NCBI RefSeq assembly: GCF_006148925.1
Contig: NZ_VAWB01000003.1
Coordinates: 1 to 64,000 of the forward strand
DNA: 64,000 bases
Direction of reading: 5' to 3'
DNA from: Hyunsoonleella aestuarii
GTDB taxonomy: Bacteria > Bacteroidota > Bacteroidia > Flavobacteriales > Flavobacteriaceae
A model generated the notes under the pieces. It was not told the origin of the DNA. It saw nothing but the letters and a program-made list of their open reading frames with translations, and did not search any database. Positions 7,914 through 15,747 of the stretch are shown in pieces. Position numbers and translations under genes: made by a program. Each line of letters starts with the position of its first letter. Positions within the stretch are counted from its first letter, which is position 1.

Positions 7914-8822
7914 CTAATCAAATTCAAAAACTTTTCCATCTTCAGCTAATTCAACGTTTTTAAAAACTTCTTTAGCCTCTACTTTAAAGAAATTTAAATC
8001 ATTATATCTAGTTGAATAATGACCGAGTATCAATTTACCTACACAAGCTTGTTTTGCTATTCTAGCGGCTTCTTTTGCTGTGGAATGCTTTGTTTTGGAT
8101 GCTAGATGTGAATGTTTCTCCAAAAATGTTGATTCATGGTAAAGAACGCTCACATTATTGATTATTGGTACAATACTTTCTTTATAAGCAGTATCGCTGC
8201 AAAAGGCATAACTTTTTGGTTTTCTTCCGTCCATTGTCACACTTTCATTCTTAATAAGAATGCCATCTGTATTGTAAACATCAAAACCTTGTTTAAGTTT
8301 TCTATAATAGGCTATATCTATTTTTTCTTCTTGTACCGCATCAATATTTAATTTGCGGTCCCCTGGTTTTTCTTTAAATAAAAAGCCATTTGTATAAACA
8401 CGATGTTCTAAGGGAATCGTAAAAACTTCTACTAACTCGTCTTCAAATATTAATTCAGAATCCTTAGAAGTTAATTCATGAAATATTAGATTATAGTTAG
8501 TCCATGAATCTGCCAACTTCATCTGAAGGGTAATCACTTCTTTAATTCCTTTTGGACCATAAATGTGTAAATCGGCTTCTCTTGTTAGAAGTCGAAAAGT
8601 AGAAATTAAGCCTACAAGACCAAAAAAATGATCGCCATGCAAATGAGAAATAAAAATGTGCTTTATACGATTGAATTTAATTTTATGCTTACGAAGTTGC
8701 ACTTGGCTCCCTTCACCACAGTCAATTAAAAACATATGCTTATTGATTTCTAAAACCTGCGACGTTGTATTATTCAACGTCCTTGGCGTGGCACTATAAC
8801 AACCTAATATGGATAACTTCAT
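7914..8822 (-). CDS. rnz: Ribonuclease Z (tRNA 3' endonuclease)
   Basis: 302 residues, a metallo-beta-lactamase-fold nuclease that cuts tRNA precursors after the discriminator base. The zinc motif SHLHGDH gives His60, His62, Asp64 and His65; further ligands appear as FCSDTAY and, near the C-terminus, GHYSTRY. The start MKLSILGCYSATP is typical of Bacteroidota RNase Z. It is the last gene of the pyrR-pyrB operon, with one base between it and the DUF3291 gene. It lacks the extra N-terminal half found in long eukaryotic forms. Confidence 0.95.
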   Translation of the reverse strand: MKLSILGCYSATPRTLNNTTSQVLEINKHMFLIDCGEGSQVQLRKHKIKFNRIKHIFISHLHGDHFFGLVGLISTFRLLTREADLHIYGPKGIKEVITLQMKLADSWTNYNLIFHELTSKDSELIFEDELVEVFTIPLEHRVYTNGFLFKEKPGDRKLNIDAVQEEKIDIAYYRKLKQGFDVYNTDGILIKNESVTMDGRKPKSYAFCSDTAYKESIVPIINNVSVLYHESTFLEKHSHLASKTKHSTAKEAARIAKQACVGKLILGHYSTRYNDLNFFKVEAKEVFKNVELAEDGKVFEFD

Positions 8823-8823
8823 G

Positions 8824-9294
8824 CTATCTAATTGGTTTATAATTTAAAAAATCTTCAATTCCAAATTTACTTTTAAAACTAAAAGCGTATGGTGTATCTC
8901 CATGATTATTCAAGTAATCCAGTCTTTTTTTTGCATCTTGAAAAGTAGGTTCATAACCTATTGGTACAAACCAAAATGCCATATGCATCAATTTCATTTT
9001 AGAAAACCAATCTTTTCTGCGCTTAAAGACTTCTATATGCCCCGAGTGATAAGTGTAATTAAACAATGCTTCTAAACTAGCCCATACAGACATATTAATA
9101 ATTAAAGTATCATCTTGAAAGACTAAAGCTGCTTCCTGTTTATCTTCATCTTGTAAGCGCCAAATAAACCCTTCTGCTTTATCCGCAATAGCATTAATTT
9201 TATCTAGATTATTCACAAAATCCTGCATTATTGGATCATCCATAGGTGCCAATCTTTTAGCAATATTTACTTGCGCTAAATGGTAATTATCCAT
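8824..9294 (-). CDS. DUF3291 domain protein
   Basis: 156 residues covering one DUF3291 domain: HLAQVNIAKRLAPMDDP at the start, then AEGFIWRLQ, INMSVWASLEALFNYTYHSGHIEVFKRR and MHMAFWFVP. The pattern resembles dimeric alpha-beta barrel monooxygenase-like folds, with conserved His and Trp around a central pocket, but no reaction is known to me. No signal peptide, so cytoplasmic. It is spaced one base from rnz and one base from the upstream 110-residue gene, so it is surely translated from the pyr-rnz message. Confidence 0.8.
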   Translation of the reverse strand: MDNYHLAQVNIAKRLAPMDDPIMQDFVNNLDKINAIADKAEGFIWRLQDEDKQEAALVFQDDTLIINMSVWASLEALFNYTYHSGHIEVFKRRKDWFSKMKLMHMAFWFVPIGYEPTFQDAKKRLDYLNNHGDTPYAFSFKSKFGIEDFLNYKPIR

Positions 9295-9295
9295 T

Positions 9296-9628
9296 CTAAA
9301 ACCCTAAATCACGTTCCATTTCTTCCATTTCAATTATATCATGGGCTTCTTGAATAGTTGGAACTACAACAATTTCATCTGGCACATCATCCAAATCAAT
9401 CTTATTAGAAACTATTACAAAAGACTGTTTATTATTTCGATGTGTATTTGACAACTGAAGAAACTCAACTATATCCTCTACATTAATCTTATTTAAAGAA
9501 GTAAGACATATAATTATGTTGTCATTTTTAAACTTAGGATATAAAGCATGTATTTTTTTTACTAATTCAATTATAGTAGCCTTTTCTTGGGTTATAATTG
9601 ACGTATTGCCAGTTTTATCTATTAACAT
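9296..9628 (-). CDS. Conserved small protein of the pyrB-rnz operon, function unknown
   Basis: 110 residues, no signal peptide or membrane segment. It alternates beta strands and helices: MLIDKTGNTSIITQ, a helix ELVKKIHALY, strand NIIICLTS, helix VEDIVEFLQLS, strand SFVIVSN, then an acidic C-terminus (EMEEMERD). The layout is like a small Rossmann or STAS-type alpha/beta sandwich, which is a guess from the pattern. From memory, genes of this kind sit beside rnz in Flavobacteriia and are sometimes labelled ribonuclease Z by proximity; it has no metal motif and is not that enzyme. It lies 2 bases after pyrB. Confidence 0.75.
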   Translation of the reverse strand: MLIDKTGNTSIITQEKATIIELVKKIHALYPKFKNDNIIICLTSLNKINVEDIVEFLQLSNTHRNNKQSFVIVSNKIDLDDVPDEIVVVPTIQEAHDIIEMEEMERDLGF

Positions 9629-9630
9629 AA

Positions 9631-10560
9631 CTACTGTTTTATTTTTGAAGCCAATAAGTAAATTACGGCCATTCTAATAGCCACACCATTTTGTACTTGA
9701 TCTAAAATAATGGCTTGATTAGAATCTGCCACATCACTAGTTATTTCTACACCTCTATTTATTGGACCTGGATGCATAATTGTGATTTCTTTATCCAACG
9801 AATCTAAAAAATCCTTATTTACACCATACTGTTGCGTATATTCTCTAGTTGAAGGAAAGTAACTTATTTCCATTCTCTCATTTTGAACACGTAGCATATT
9901 TGCTACATCGCACCAATTTAAGGCCTTACGAAGATTTGTTTCAACCTTTACACCTAACTTGCCAATATATTTTGGTAGTAATGTTTTAGGGCCACAAACC
10001 ATAACTTCTGCGCCTTGTAACTGTAGGGCATAAATATTTGAAAGAGCAACCCTACTATGCAATATATCACCAACAATTACCACTTTCTTTCCTTTTACCT
10101 CACCTAGTTTTTCCCTAATAGAATAGGAATCCAAAAGCGCTTGTGTAGGATGTTCATGTGCTCCATCCCCAGCATTAATAATACTAGCATTGACGTGTTT
10201 GGATAAAAACACTCCTGCTCCTGGATTTGGATGACGCATAACCACCATATCTACCTTCATAGACAGTATGTTGTTCACAGTGTCTATTAAAGTTTCTCCT
10301 TTTTTAACTGAAGACTGTGCCGAAGAAAAATTTATAACATCCGCAGAGAGACGTTTCTCAGCTAATTCAAAAGATAATTTCGTTCTTGTAGAGTTTTCGA
10401 AAAATAAATTAGCTATGGTAATATCCCTGAGCGATGGTACTTTTTTAATAGGACGATTAATCACCTCCTTAAAGTGATCTGCAGTTTTAAAAATAAGTTC
10501 GATATCTTCTTTATTAAGATATTTTATTCCCAATAAGTGATTGACACTTAATTCGCTCAT
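9631..10560 (-). CDS. pyrB: Aspartate carbamoyltransferase catalytic chain
   Basis: 309 residues, standard length. It joins carbamoyl phosphate and aspartate in the first committed step of pyrimidine synthesis. The carbamoyl phosphate loop FENSTRTKLSFE has STRT at 57-60; HPTQALLD and MHPGPINRGVE are also present. No regulatory chain (pyrI) follows, so control probably acts through transcription or PyrR. The gene begins 5 bases after pyrR and heads the run pyrB-unknown-DUF3291-rnz. Confidence 0.96.
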   Translation of the reverse strand: MSELSVNHLLGIKYLNKEDIELIFKTADHFKEVINRPIKKVPSLRDITIANLFFENSTRTKLSFELAEKRLSADVINFSSAQSSVKKGETLIDTVNNILSMKVDMVVMRHPNPGAGVFLSKHVNASIINAGDGAHEHPTQALLDSYSIREKLGEVKGKKVVIVGDILHSRVALSNIYALQLQGAEVMVCGPKTLLPKYIGKLGVKVETNLRKALNWCDVANMLRVQNERMEISYFPSTREYTQQYGVNKDFLDSLDKEITIMHPGPINRGVEITSDVADSNQAIILDQVQNGVAIRMAVIYLLASKIKQ

Positions 10561-10565
10561 TTTAT

Positions 10566-11105
10566 CTATTTTTCAATTAAGTAAACGGAATCTTCTTTAT
10601 CTTGTTCCTTCCAATTTACTTTTACTTTTTCATTATTAATAACATCTACCTGCCTACCTCGATAATCTGGTTGAATGGGTAAATGTCTGCTAAATCGTCT
10701 GTCTATTAATGTGAGTAGTTCAATTTCATTAGGCCTACCAAAAGATTGAATAGCCGTTAAAGCCGCTCGTATACTTCTTCCCGTATATAAAACATCGTCA
10801 ATTAATATGATGTTTTTATTCTCTACTATAAAGTTAATTTCGGTTTTATTAGCCGCTAAAGTTTTATCGCCTCTTCGAAAATCATCACGATAAAACGTGA
10901 TATCTAAATGACCTAATTGGATACTTTTAACCTTATAATCTTCTTCAAGTATTTTAACTAATCGATCTGCCAAAAACACACCACGTGGCTGAAGGCCAAT
11001 TATAACAGTATTTGAAAAGTCGTTGTGTTTTTCAATGAGTTGACAAGCCAATCGATGAAGAATGATGTTTACCTCTTTTGCGTTAAGTAAAACTTTTTGA
11101 CTCAT
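10566..11105 (-). CDS. pyrR: PyrR bifunctional regulator / uracil phosphoribosyltransferase
   Basis: 179 residues from the ATG at 11105 (MSQKVLLNAKEV). An in-frame ATG at 11144 adds 13 residues that are not family-like, so the shorter form is chosen. The PRPP-binding loop ILIDDVLYTGRS (100-111) is complete, as are PRGV near 40 and the basic DDFRRGDK segment used for RNA binding in Bacillus PyrR. In Bacillus it binds pyr mRNA with UMP to cause attenuation. I see no matching attenuator in the short leader here, so the enzymatic role (uracil salvage) is the safer call. Confidence 0.93.
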   Translation of the reverse strand: MSQKVLLNAKEVNIILHRLACQLIEKHNDFSNTVIIGLQPRGVFLADRLVKILEEDYKVKSIQLGHLDITFYRDDFRRGDKTLAANKTEINFIVENKNIILIDDVLYTGRSIRAALTAIQSFGRPNEIELLTLIDRRFSRHLPIQPDYRGRQVDVINNEKVKVNWKEQDKEDSVYLIEK

Positions 11106-11181
11106 AAAATTTCCAAACGTATCTGGGATACAAAGGTAATGCAAAAAAATAAATATGATGACTATATTTAATCACAATAAA

Positions 11182-11209
11182 AAAAGCCTTCAATTACTTG
11201 AAGGCTTTT
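11182..11209 (-). terminator. Terminator of rpsA
   Basis: A 12-bp perfect stem, AAAAGCCTTCAA (11182-11193) with TTGAAGGCTTTT (11198-11209), and a 4-base loop. On the reverse strand it is followed by a T run (reverse of 11175-11185). It lies 26 bases past the rpsA stop and separates rpsA from pyrR, so pyrR needs its own promoter in the following 75 bases or relies on read-through. Confidence 0.85.
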
Positions 11210-11234
11210 AATTTCACAATGAATTATAAAAAAC

Positions 11235-13076
11235 TTATTTTTTAGTTTTTTTACCGTCCATTTTATCTTTAAGAGCTTGTAAAGCATCATTAGCATCACC
11301 TAAAGTTGGTTTTGCTTCTGCTGCTGCAGTTGCTGCTTTTTTAGCAGCTGCTTTTACGTTTTTAATCTCTTCAGCTTTAAATACAGCTGTATGAGAAGCT
11401 ACTACACGCTTAAACTCTTTATTAAATTCAATGATTTTGAATTCTGCTTCTTCACCTTTTTTTAGCTTATTACCATCTTCTTTTTCAAGATGACGAGATG
11501 GAATAAATGCTACGATATCGTCATTAAATGCTACAGTAGCACCTTTATCAACGATTTCAGTAACAGCTGCTTTGTGTACCGTTTCTAAAGCGAATTCTGT
11601 TTCATATTTGTCCCAAGGGTTTTCAGTAGTTTGCTTGTGTCCTAAACTTAACTTACGACCTTCTACATCTAACTCTAAAACAATAACATCTAATTTATCT
11701 CCTACTGCACAGAACTCCGATGGATGCTTAATTTTCTTAGTCCAAGATAAATCTGAAATATAAATTAATCCGTCGATACCTTCTTCTAATTCGACAAAAA
11801 CACCAAAGTTTGTGAAGTTACGCACAATTCCTGTATGCTTGGAACCTAGTGGATATTTACCTGTAATATCTGTCCATGGGTCTGGTGTTAATTGCTTAAT
11901 ACCAAGAGACATTTTACGATCTTCTCTATCTAAAGTTAAAATAACTGCTTCAACTTCATCTCCAACAGTTACGAAATCTTGAGCTGAACGTAAATGTGTA
12001 GACCAAGACATTTCAGAAACGTGAATCAATCCTTCAACACCGTCTGCCACTTCAATAAACGCACCGTAATCTGCAATTACTACTACTTTACCTTTTACTT
12101 TATCACCAACTTTTACCTCTTCTGCAAGAGCTTCCCATGGGTGTTTCGATAATTGTTTAAGACCTAATTGGATTCTTGATTTGTTTTCATCAAAATCAAG
12201 TATTACAACATTTAGCTTTTGATCTAACTCAACAATCTCGTTTGGATGATTGATTCTAGACCAAGATAAATCTGTAATATGAACTAATCCATCAACACCT
12301 CCTAGATCAATAAATACTCCGTAAGAAGTGATGTTTTTAACCACACCTTCTAACACTTGACCTTTTTCTAATTGACCAATAATTTCTTTCTTTTGTTCCT
12401 CTATATCAGCTTCAATAAGTGCTTTATGAGAAACTACTACGTTTTTAAATTCGTGGTTGATTTTTACAACCTTGAACTCCATAGTTTTATTTACGTACTG
12501 ATCGTAATCTCTAATTGGTTTAACATCAATTTGAGAACCTGGTAAGAATGCTTCAATTCCAAAAACATCTACAATCATACCTCCTTTAGTTCTACATTTA
12601 ACAAAACCGTTTACAATTTCACCAGAATCATGAGCAGCATTCACTCTGTCCCATGCTTTAATTACTCTTGCTTTTCTATGAGATAATACTAATTGTCCTG
12701 TTGCATCTTCACGAACGTCAATTAATACTTCTACTTTATCGCCAACAGCTAAGTTAGGATTATAACGGAATTCGTTTAATGAGATTACACCTTCAGATTT
12801 TGCATTGATGTCAATAATAGCATCTCTATCTGAGATATGTACTACTGTACCTTCAACAACTTCATCATTTAAAGTGTCTACAAAGTTTTCTGCTACTAAT
12901 TTTTCAAATTCTTGAAGTTGTTTGTCGTCCACCTCATCAATGCCTTCTTGGTAATTGTGCCAGTTGAACTCTTTTAAGAATTTTTCAGGGTTTGCTTGAG
13001 CTTCAGATACTACTGGAGCTTCTACTGCTGGAGTTTCAGTTACTTCAACTTCAGCTTGTTTTTCGTTTTCAGCCAT
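11235..13076 (-). CDS. rpsA: 30S ribosomal protein S1
   Basis: 613 residues. Multiple S1 RNA-binding domains follow an acidic N-terminus rich in Glu and Val. Repeats are easy to see in the middle: GVVKNITSYGVFIDLGGVDGLVHITDLS, GKVVVIADYGAFIEVADGVEGLIHVSEMS, and GIVRNFTNFGVFVELEEGIDGLIYISDLS. A Lys/Ala-rich tail ends in DGKKTKK. S1 brings mRNA to the 30S subunit, which matters in Bacteroidota because Shine-Dalgarno sequences are weak. It has a leader of about 125 bases after a TATTTTTG element and is closed by a strong terminator. Confidence 0.96.
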   Translation of the reverse strand: MAENEKQAEVEVTETPAVEAPVVSEAQANPEKFLKEFNWHNYQEGIDEVDDKQLQEFEKLVAENFVDTLNDEVVEGTVVHISDRDAIIDINAKSEGVISLNEFRYNPNLAVGDKVEVLIDVREDATGQLVLSHRKARVIKAWDRVNAAHDSGEIVNGFVKCRTKGGMIVDVFGIEAFLPGSQIDVKPIRDYDQYVNKTMEFKVVKINHEFKNVVVSHKALIEADIEEQKKEIIGQLEKGQVLEGVVKNITSYGVFIDLGGVDGLVHITDLSWSRINHPNEIVELDQKLNVVILDFDENKSRIQLGLKQLSKHPWEALAEEVKVGDKVKGKVVVIADYGAFIEVADGVEGLIHVSEMSWSTHLRSAQDFVTVGDEVEAVILTLDREDRKMSLGIKQLTPDPWTDITGKYPLGSKHTGIVRNFTNFGVFVELEEGIDGLIYISDLSWTKKIKHPSEFCAVGDKLDVIVLELDVEGRKLSLGHKQTTENPWDKYETEFALETVHKAAVTEIVDKGATVAFNDDIVAFIPSRHLEKEDGNKLKKGEEAEFKIIEFNKEFKRVVASHTAVFKAEEIKNVKAAAKKAATAAAEAKPTLGDANDALQALKDKMDGKKTKK

Positions 13077-13403
13077 TTGCTGATTAAAATTTGTATTCTG
13101 TTTATTTCGGAAGTTTTAAGCGATTAAAAAACAGAAGCGTTAAATTATATTTTATATCCTTTTCCTTTTATCTTTCCGACTATCCGCTAAAAGGAGCGCA
13201 AAAATACATATTATTGAGATAATTACCTAAAAATGAGAAAATAAATAATAAAGTTGAAGTAACTTATTTGATTGACTTAGAATGTGACTTTTCAAAAATG
13301 TTGGTGTCTTAATACCAGATAACGAAAATTAAACCATAATTTATAAATTTAGATAAGAAATTATATATCTTGTAATACTCAAATTAATTTAAAATTTCCA
13401 ATT
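13077..13403. other. Divergent intergenic region: rpsA leader and BON-LysM upstream region
   Basis: The 327 bases hold upstream signals for two divergent genes and no reading frame worth calling. Next to rpsA is a leader of about 125 bases with a purine-rich AAAGGAAAAGGA stretch on the reverse strand, about 80 bases before the start codon and so not a Shine-Dalgarno site. The half next to the BON-LysM gene is very AT-rich; TATATCTTG, about 30 bases before its ATG, is a possible but imperfect promoter element. Confidence 0.6.
13199..13206 (-). promoter_or_regulatory. Candidate -7 element for rpsA
   Basis: On the reverse strand this reads TATTTTTG, matching the Bacteroidota consensus TAnnTTTG. 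It predicts a transcript start around 13192 and a 5' leader of roughly 115 bases. No clear TTG is seen 19-21 bases further upstream. Confidence 0.45.
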
Positions 13404-13784
13404 ATGACAATGAAAGCAAAGTACCAACCAGTCCTTGATTTAGGAGAATCTTTAAACATTCAAAACGGAAGTGTATCAGAAGAAAATGGTGTTCTAAAGG
13501 TTAAAGGAACTGCTAGTACACAATATGAAAAAAATATCCTTTGGGATAAAATAAAAGAGATAGGGGGTGATAACCCATCTGACATTAAAGCTAATATAAC
13601 TGTTGCAGACGAAAGTGTTTATCATAGACACGTTGTAAGTAGCGGGGAAACATTAGGTAAAATTGCAAAACAATACTATGGTGATGCTATGAAGTATAAA
13701 GAGATTTTTGCTGCTAATAGTGATATTTTAAAAAATCCGGATTTAATTTATCCAGATCAAGAATTAATCATTCCAAATTTATAG
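13404..13784 (+). CDS. BON-LysM domain protein (Kbp/YgaU-like)
   Basis: 126 residues, no signal peptide. The first half resembles a BON domain (GSVSEENGVLKVKGTAST, then IKANITVADE); residues 75-124 are a LysM domain (HVVSSGETLGKIAKQYYGDA, then NPDLIYPDQELIIP). The same order is found in E. coli Kbp (YgaU), a cytoplasmic K+-binding protein, and in many Bacteroidota proteins annotated only by LysM. Without a signal peptide, a role at peptidoglycan is not supported. A start at the second ATG (MKAKY, residue 3) is equally possible. A strong hairpin follows. Confidence 0.82.
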   Translation: MTMKAKYQPVLDLGESLNIQNGSVSEENGVLKVKGTASTQYEKNILWDKIKEIGGDNPSDIKANITVADESVYHRHVVSSGETLGKIAKQYYGDAMKYKEIFAANSDILKNPDLIYPDQELIIPNL

Positions 13785-13804
13785 AGATTAGGAGAACATA
13801 TTAT

Positions 13805-13836
13805 AAAAACGAATCTTTAAATAAAGATTCGTTTTT
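13805..13836. terminator. Hairpin after the BON-LysM gene
   Basis: A 14-bp perfect stem, AAAAACGAATCTTT (13805-13818) with AAAGATTCGTTTTT (13823-13836), and a 4-base loop. With A and T tracts on both sides it can work in either direction; it lies between the + strand BON-LysM gene and the end of reverse-strand cmk. Confidence 0.88.
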
Positions 13837-13911
13837 ATTTATCATTATTACGACTAGTAGACTCTCTCTTAATGAAAAGATTATACTCTATGATCATAAT
13901 GACTTCTTATA

Positions 13912-14613
13912 TCATTCAAAACCCTCTAAGGTCATAGTAACCAATTGAAGTATTTTTTGAAATTGTTCCTCTAGTGATAGATTAGAATTATCAATTTCTA
14001 TAGCATCCTCGGCCTTTACAAGAGGAGAATCAGCACGGTTAGTGTCTATATAATCACGATCAACTACATTTTTTAAAACATCATTATAGTCGACATTATC
14101 GCCTCTATTCAATAACTCATGATAACGTCGTTTTGCTCTAGTTTCGGCGGAAGCTGTCATAAATATTTTTAATTCGGCATCAGGAAACACAACAGTTCCA
14201 ATATCACGACCATCCATTACAACACCTTTGTTTAAACCCATATACTTTTGTTGTTGCACCAGTTTTTCTCTTACTTCAGATGCGGTCGCAACCTTGCTTA
14301 CAAAATTGGAGACTTCTAAAGTACGAATCGCTTTTTCAATGTTTTCATTATTTAGATAAACCTCGGCGAATCCAAGCGTTTCATTAAACTTAAAGCTTAT
14401 ATCAATATTATTCAATTTAGAAATTAATCCTTCAATATTAAAATGAAGTTCATCAATAAAACCATTTTGCATTGCAAAATATGTCACAGCTCGATACATG
14501 GCTCCAGAGTCAACATAAATATATCCCAGATAATTTGCCAATTGCTTTGCAACTGTACTCTTTCCTGTTGATGAGTACCCATCAATTGCTATGGTTATTT
14601 TTTTATTGCTCAT
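13912..14613 (-). CDS. cmk: Cytidylate kinase
   Basis: 233 residues. It phosphorylates CMP and dCMP with ATP. The P-loop GYSSTGKST (12-20), the VDSGAMYRAVTY segment and MDGRDIGTVVFPDA are diagnostic. Its ATG overlaps the stop of porQ by 4 bases (ATGA at 14610-14613 on the reverse strand), so the two are translationally coupled. From memory porQ-cmk pairing is common in Bacteroidota. Cytoplasmic. Confidence 0.96.
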   Translation of the reverse strand: MSNKKITIAIDGYSSTGKSTVAKQLANYLGYIYVDSGAMYRAVTYFAMQNGFIDELHFNIEGLISKLNNIDISFKFNETLGFAEVYLNNENIEKAIRTLEVSNFVSKVATASEVREKLVQQQKYMGLNKGVVMDGRDIGTVVFPDAELKIFMTASAETRAKRRYHELLNRGDNVDYNDVLKNVVDRDYIDTNRADSPLVKAEDAIEIDNSNLSLEEQFQKILQLVTMTLEGFE

Positions 14614-15635
14614 CGCGGATTCAAATCAATTTGTAAACCGAAAAAATTAGAATTGGCTGCACTTGTATATTTTGCATGTGTATAGCTAAAGCGCATTTTA
14701 TTCATTTTTATTGAAATTCCAGCTGAAAGTCCTGAAAAATTTCTTTGGTCAATAATACGTAATTCTTCTCCCCTTCTAAAATTATAGCCCAAACGAATAT
14801 TAAAACCTCCCTCTGGAAACAATTCTGCACCCAAAATAGTGTGCCTAATAACTTGACCTAAAAAACCTATTTTTTCTGAAGACTGATTTCCACTTAAATC
14901 ACTTGATGCTCGAGCAGGATTTGGTCTTGCAATAGGCCAATCCTGTAAATTCTCCAAAGTTACATGCCATCGTATAGGAACATGCTCTAAAGTTTGCGAC
15001 ATACCAAAATCTATTTCGAATGGCAATGGCTCATTTAAACCTGCATAAGTAGTAATTTGAGAGCCCAGATTTCTAATTGCTAATGCAGCATTAAAATCGA
15101 TGTTATCATTAATATATATCAAGCCCAAATCTACAGCAGCTCCAAAGGAATTATACTGTTCTAATTTAGATGTTATTAACTTTAAGTTTGCTCCAAAGTA
15201 AAAATCGGAATATCCTAACTGCAAAGCATAACCAATAGATAACGCAGATTCGTTACCAGTAAAAGTTCCTGTAGAATTACCATCTTCATCATACCCATCA
15301 AAAGAACCGTAATTAATATAAGTTATTCCAGCATGAAAAGTTTGCGTACGTCTATCGACTGTATAGGCATAGGATGCTGTTCCATATCCAATATCTCCAA
15401 GATAACTTGTATAATTTAGCGCCAATTGATTATCCATTTCAGCATTAATTGTTGCAGGATTAAATAGTGCTTGAGTTACATCGTAATCAACATTGGTTAG
15501 TACCTTTCCTCCTAGCGCTGCTTGACGTGGTGACGATACCAAATTTAAAAATTGATACGTGGCCTCCCCACCCACTTGCGAATACAAAGAAAAACTCAAA
15601 AACGAGCAAAAAATTATGATTGTCTTTTTCAGCAT
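14610..15635 (-). CDS. porQ: Type IX secretion system protein PorQ
   Basis: 341 residues with a signal peptide (MLKKTIIIFCSFLSFSLYSQ). The mature start GGEATYQFLNLVSSPRQAALGG is the PorQ signature, and the rest is a run of amphipathic strands expected of an outer-membrane barrel (PorV/FadL-like). In Porphyromonas PorQ works with PorU, PorV and PorZ in the attachment complex that processes T9SS cargo. It is the first gene of a porQ-cmk pair and overlaps cmk by 4 bases. It supports the view that this organism has a working T9SS for the adhesin at the left end. Confidence 0.93.
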   Translation of the reverse strand: MLKKTIIIFCSFLSFSLYSQVGGEATYQFLNLVSSPRQAALGGKVLTNVDYDVTQALFNPATINAEMDNQLALNYTSYLGDIGYGTASYAYTVDRRTQTFHAGITYINYGSFDGYDEDGNSTGTFTGNESALSIGYALQLGYSDFYFGANLKLITSKLEQYNSFGAAVDLGLIYINDNIDFNAALAIRNLGSQITTYAGLNEPLPFEIDFGMSQTLEHVPIRWHVTLENLQDWPIARPNPARASSDLSGNQSSEKIGFLGQVIRHTILGAELFPEGGFNIRLGYNFRRGEELRIIDQRNFSGLSAGISIKMNKMRFSYTHAKYTSAANSNFFGLQIDLNPR

Positions 15636-15700
15636 ATTTACGACACAAAGAAACTAAATCTATCTTAAAACGATACCATGTATCTTTTATTTTAAAACAT

Positions 15701-15732
15701 AAAAAAACCTCGATTCATTTCGAGGTTTTTTT
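15701..15732 (-). terminator. Terminator of lon
   Basis: A 12-bp stem, AAAAAAACCTCG (15701-15712) and CGAGGTTTTTTT (15721-15732), with an 8-base loop. It lies 15 bases past the lon stop codon on the reverse strand. It separates lon from the porQ-cmk pair, which then needs its own promoter within about 65 bases. Confidence 0.85.
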
Positions 15733-15747
15733 GCTTCTTATATCTAG

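Noticed and set aside
10566-11105. PyrR-type attenuator in front of pyrR
   Set aside because: The only hairpin nearby is the rpsA terminator at 11182; no anti-terminator or conserved PyrR binding loop was visible.
11106-11144. Longer PyrR start at 11144
   Set aside because: The extra 13 residues are Cys/His-rich and do not match the family; MSQKVLL is the normal start.
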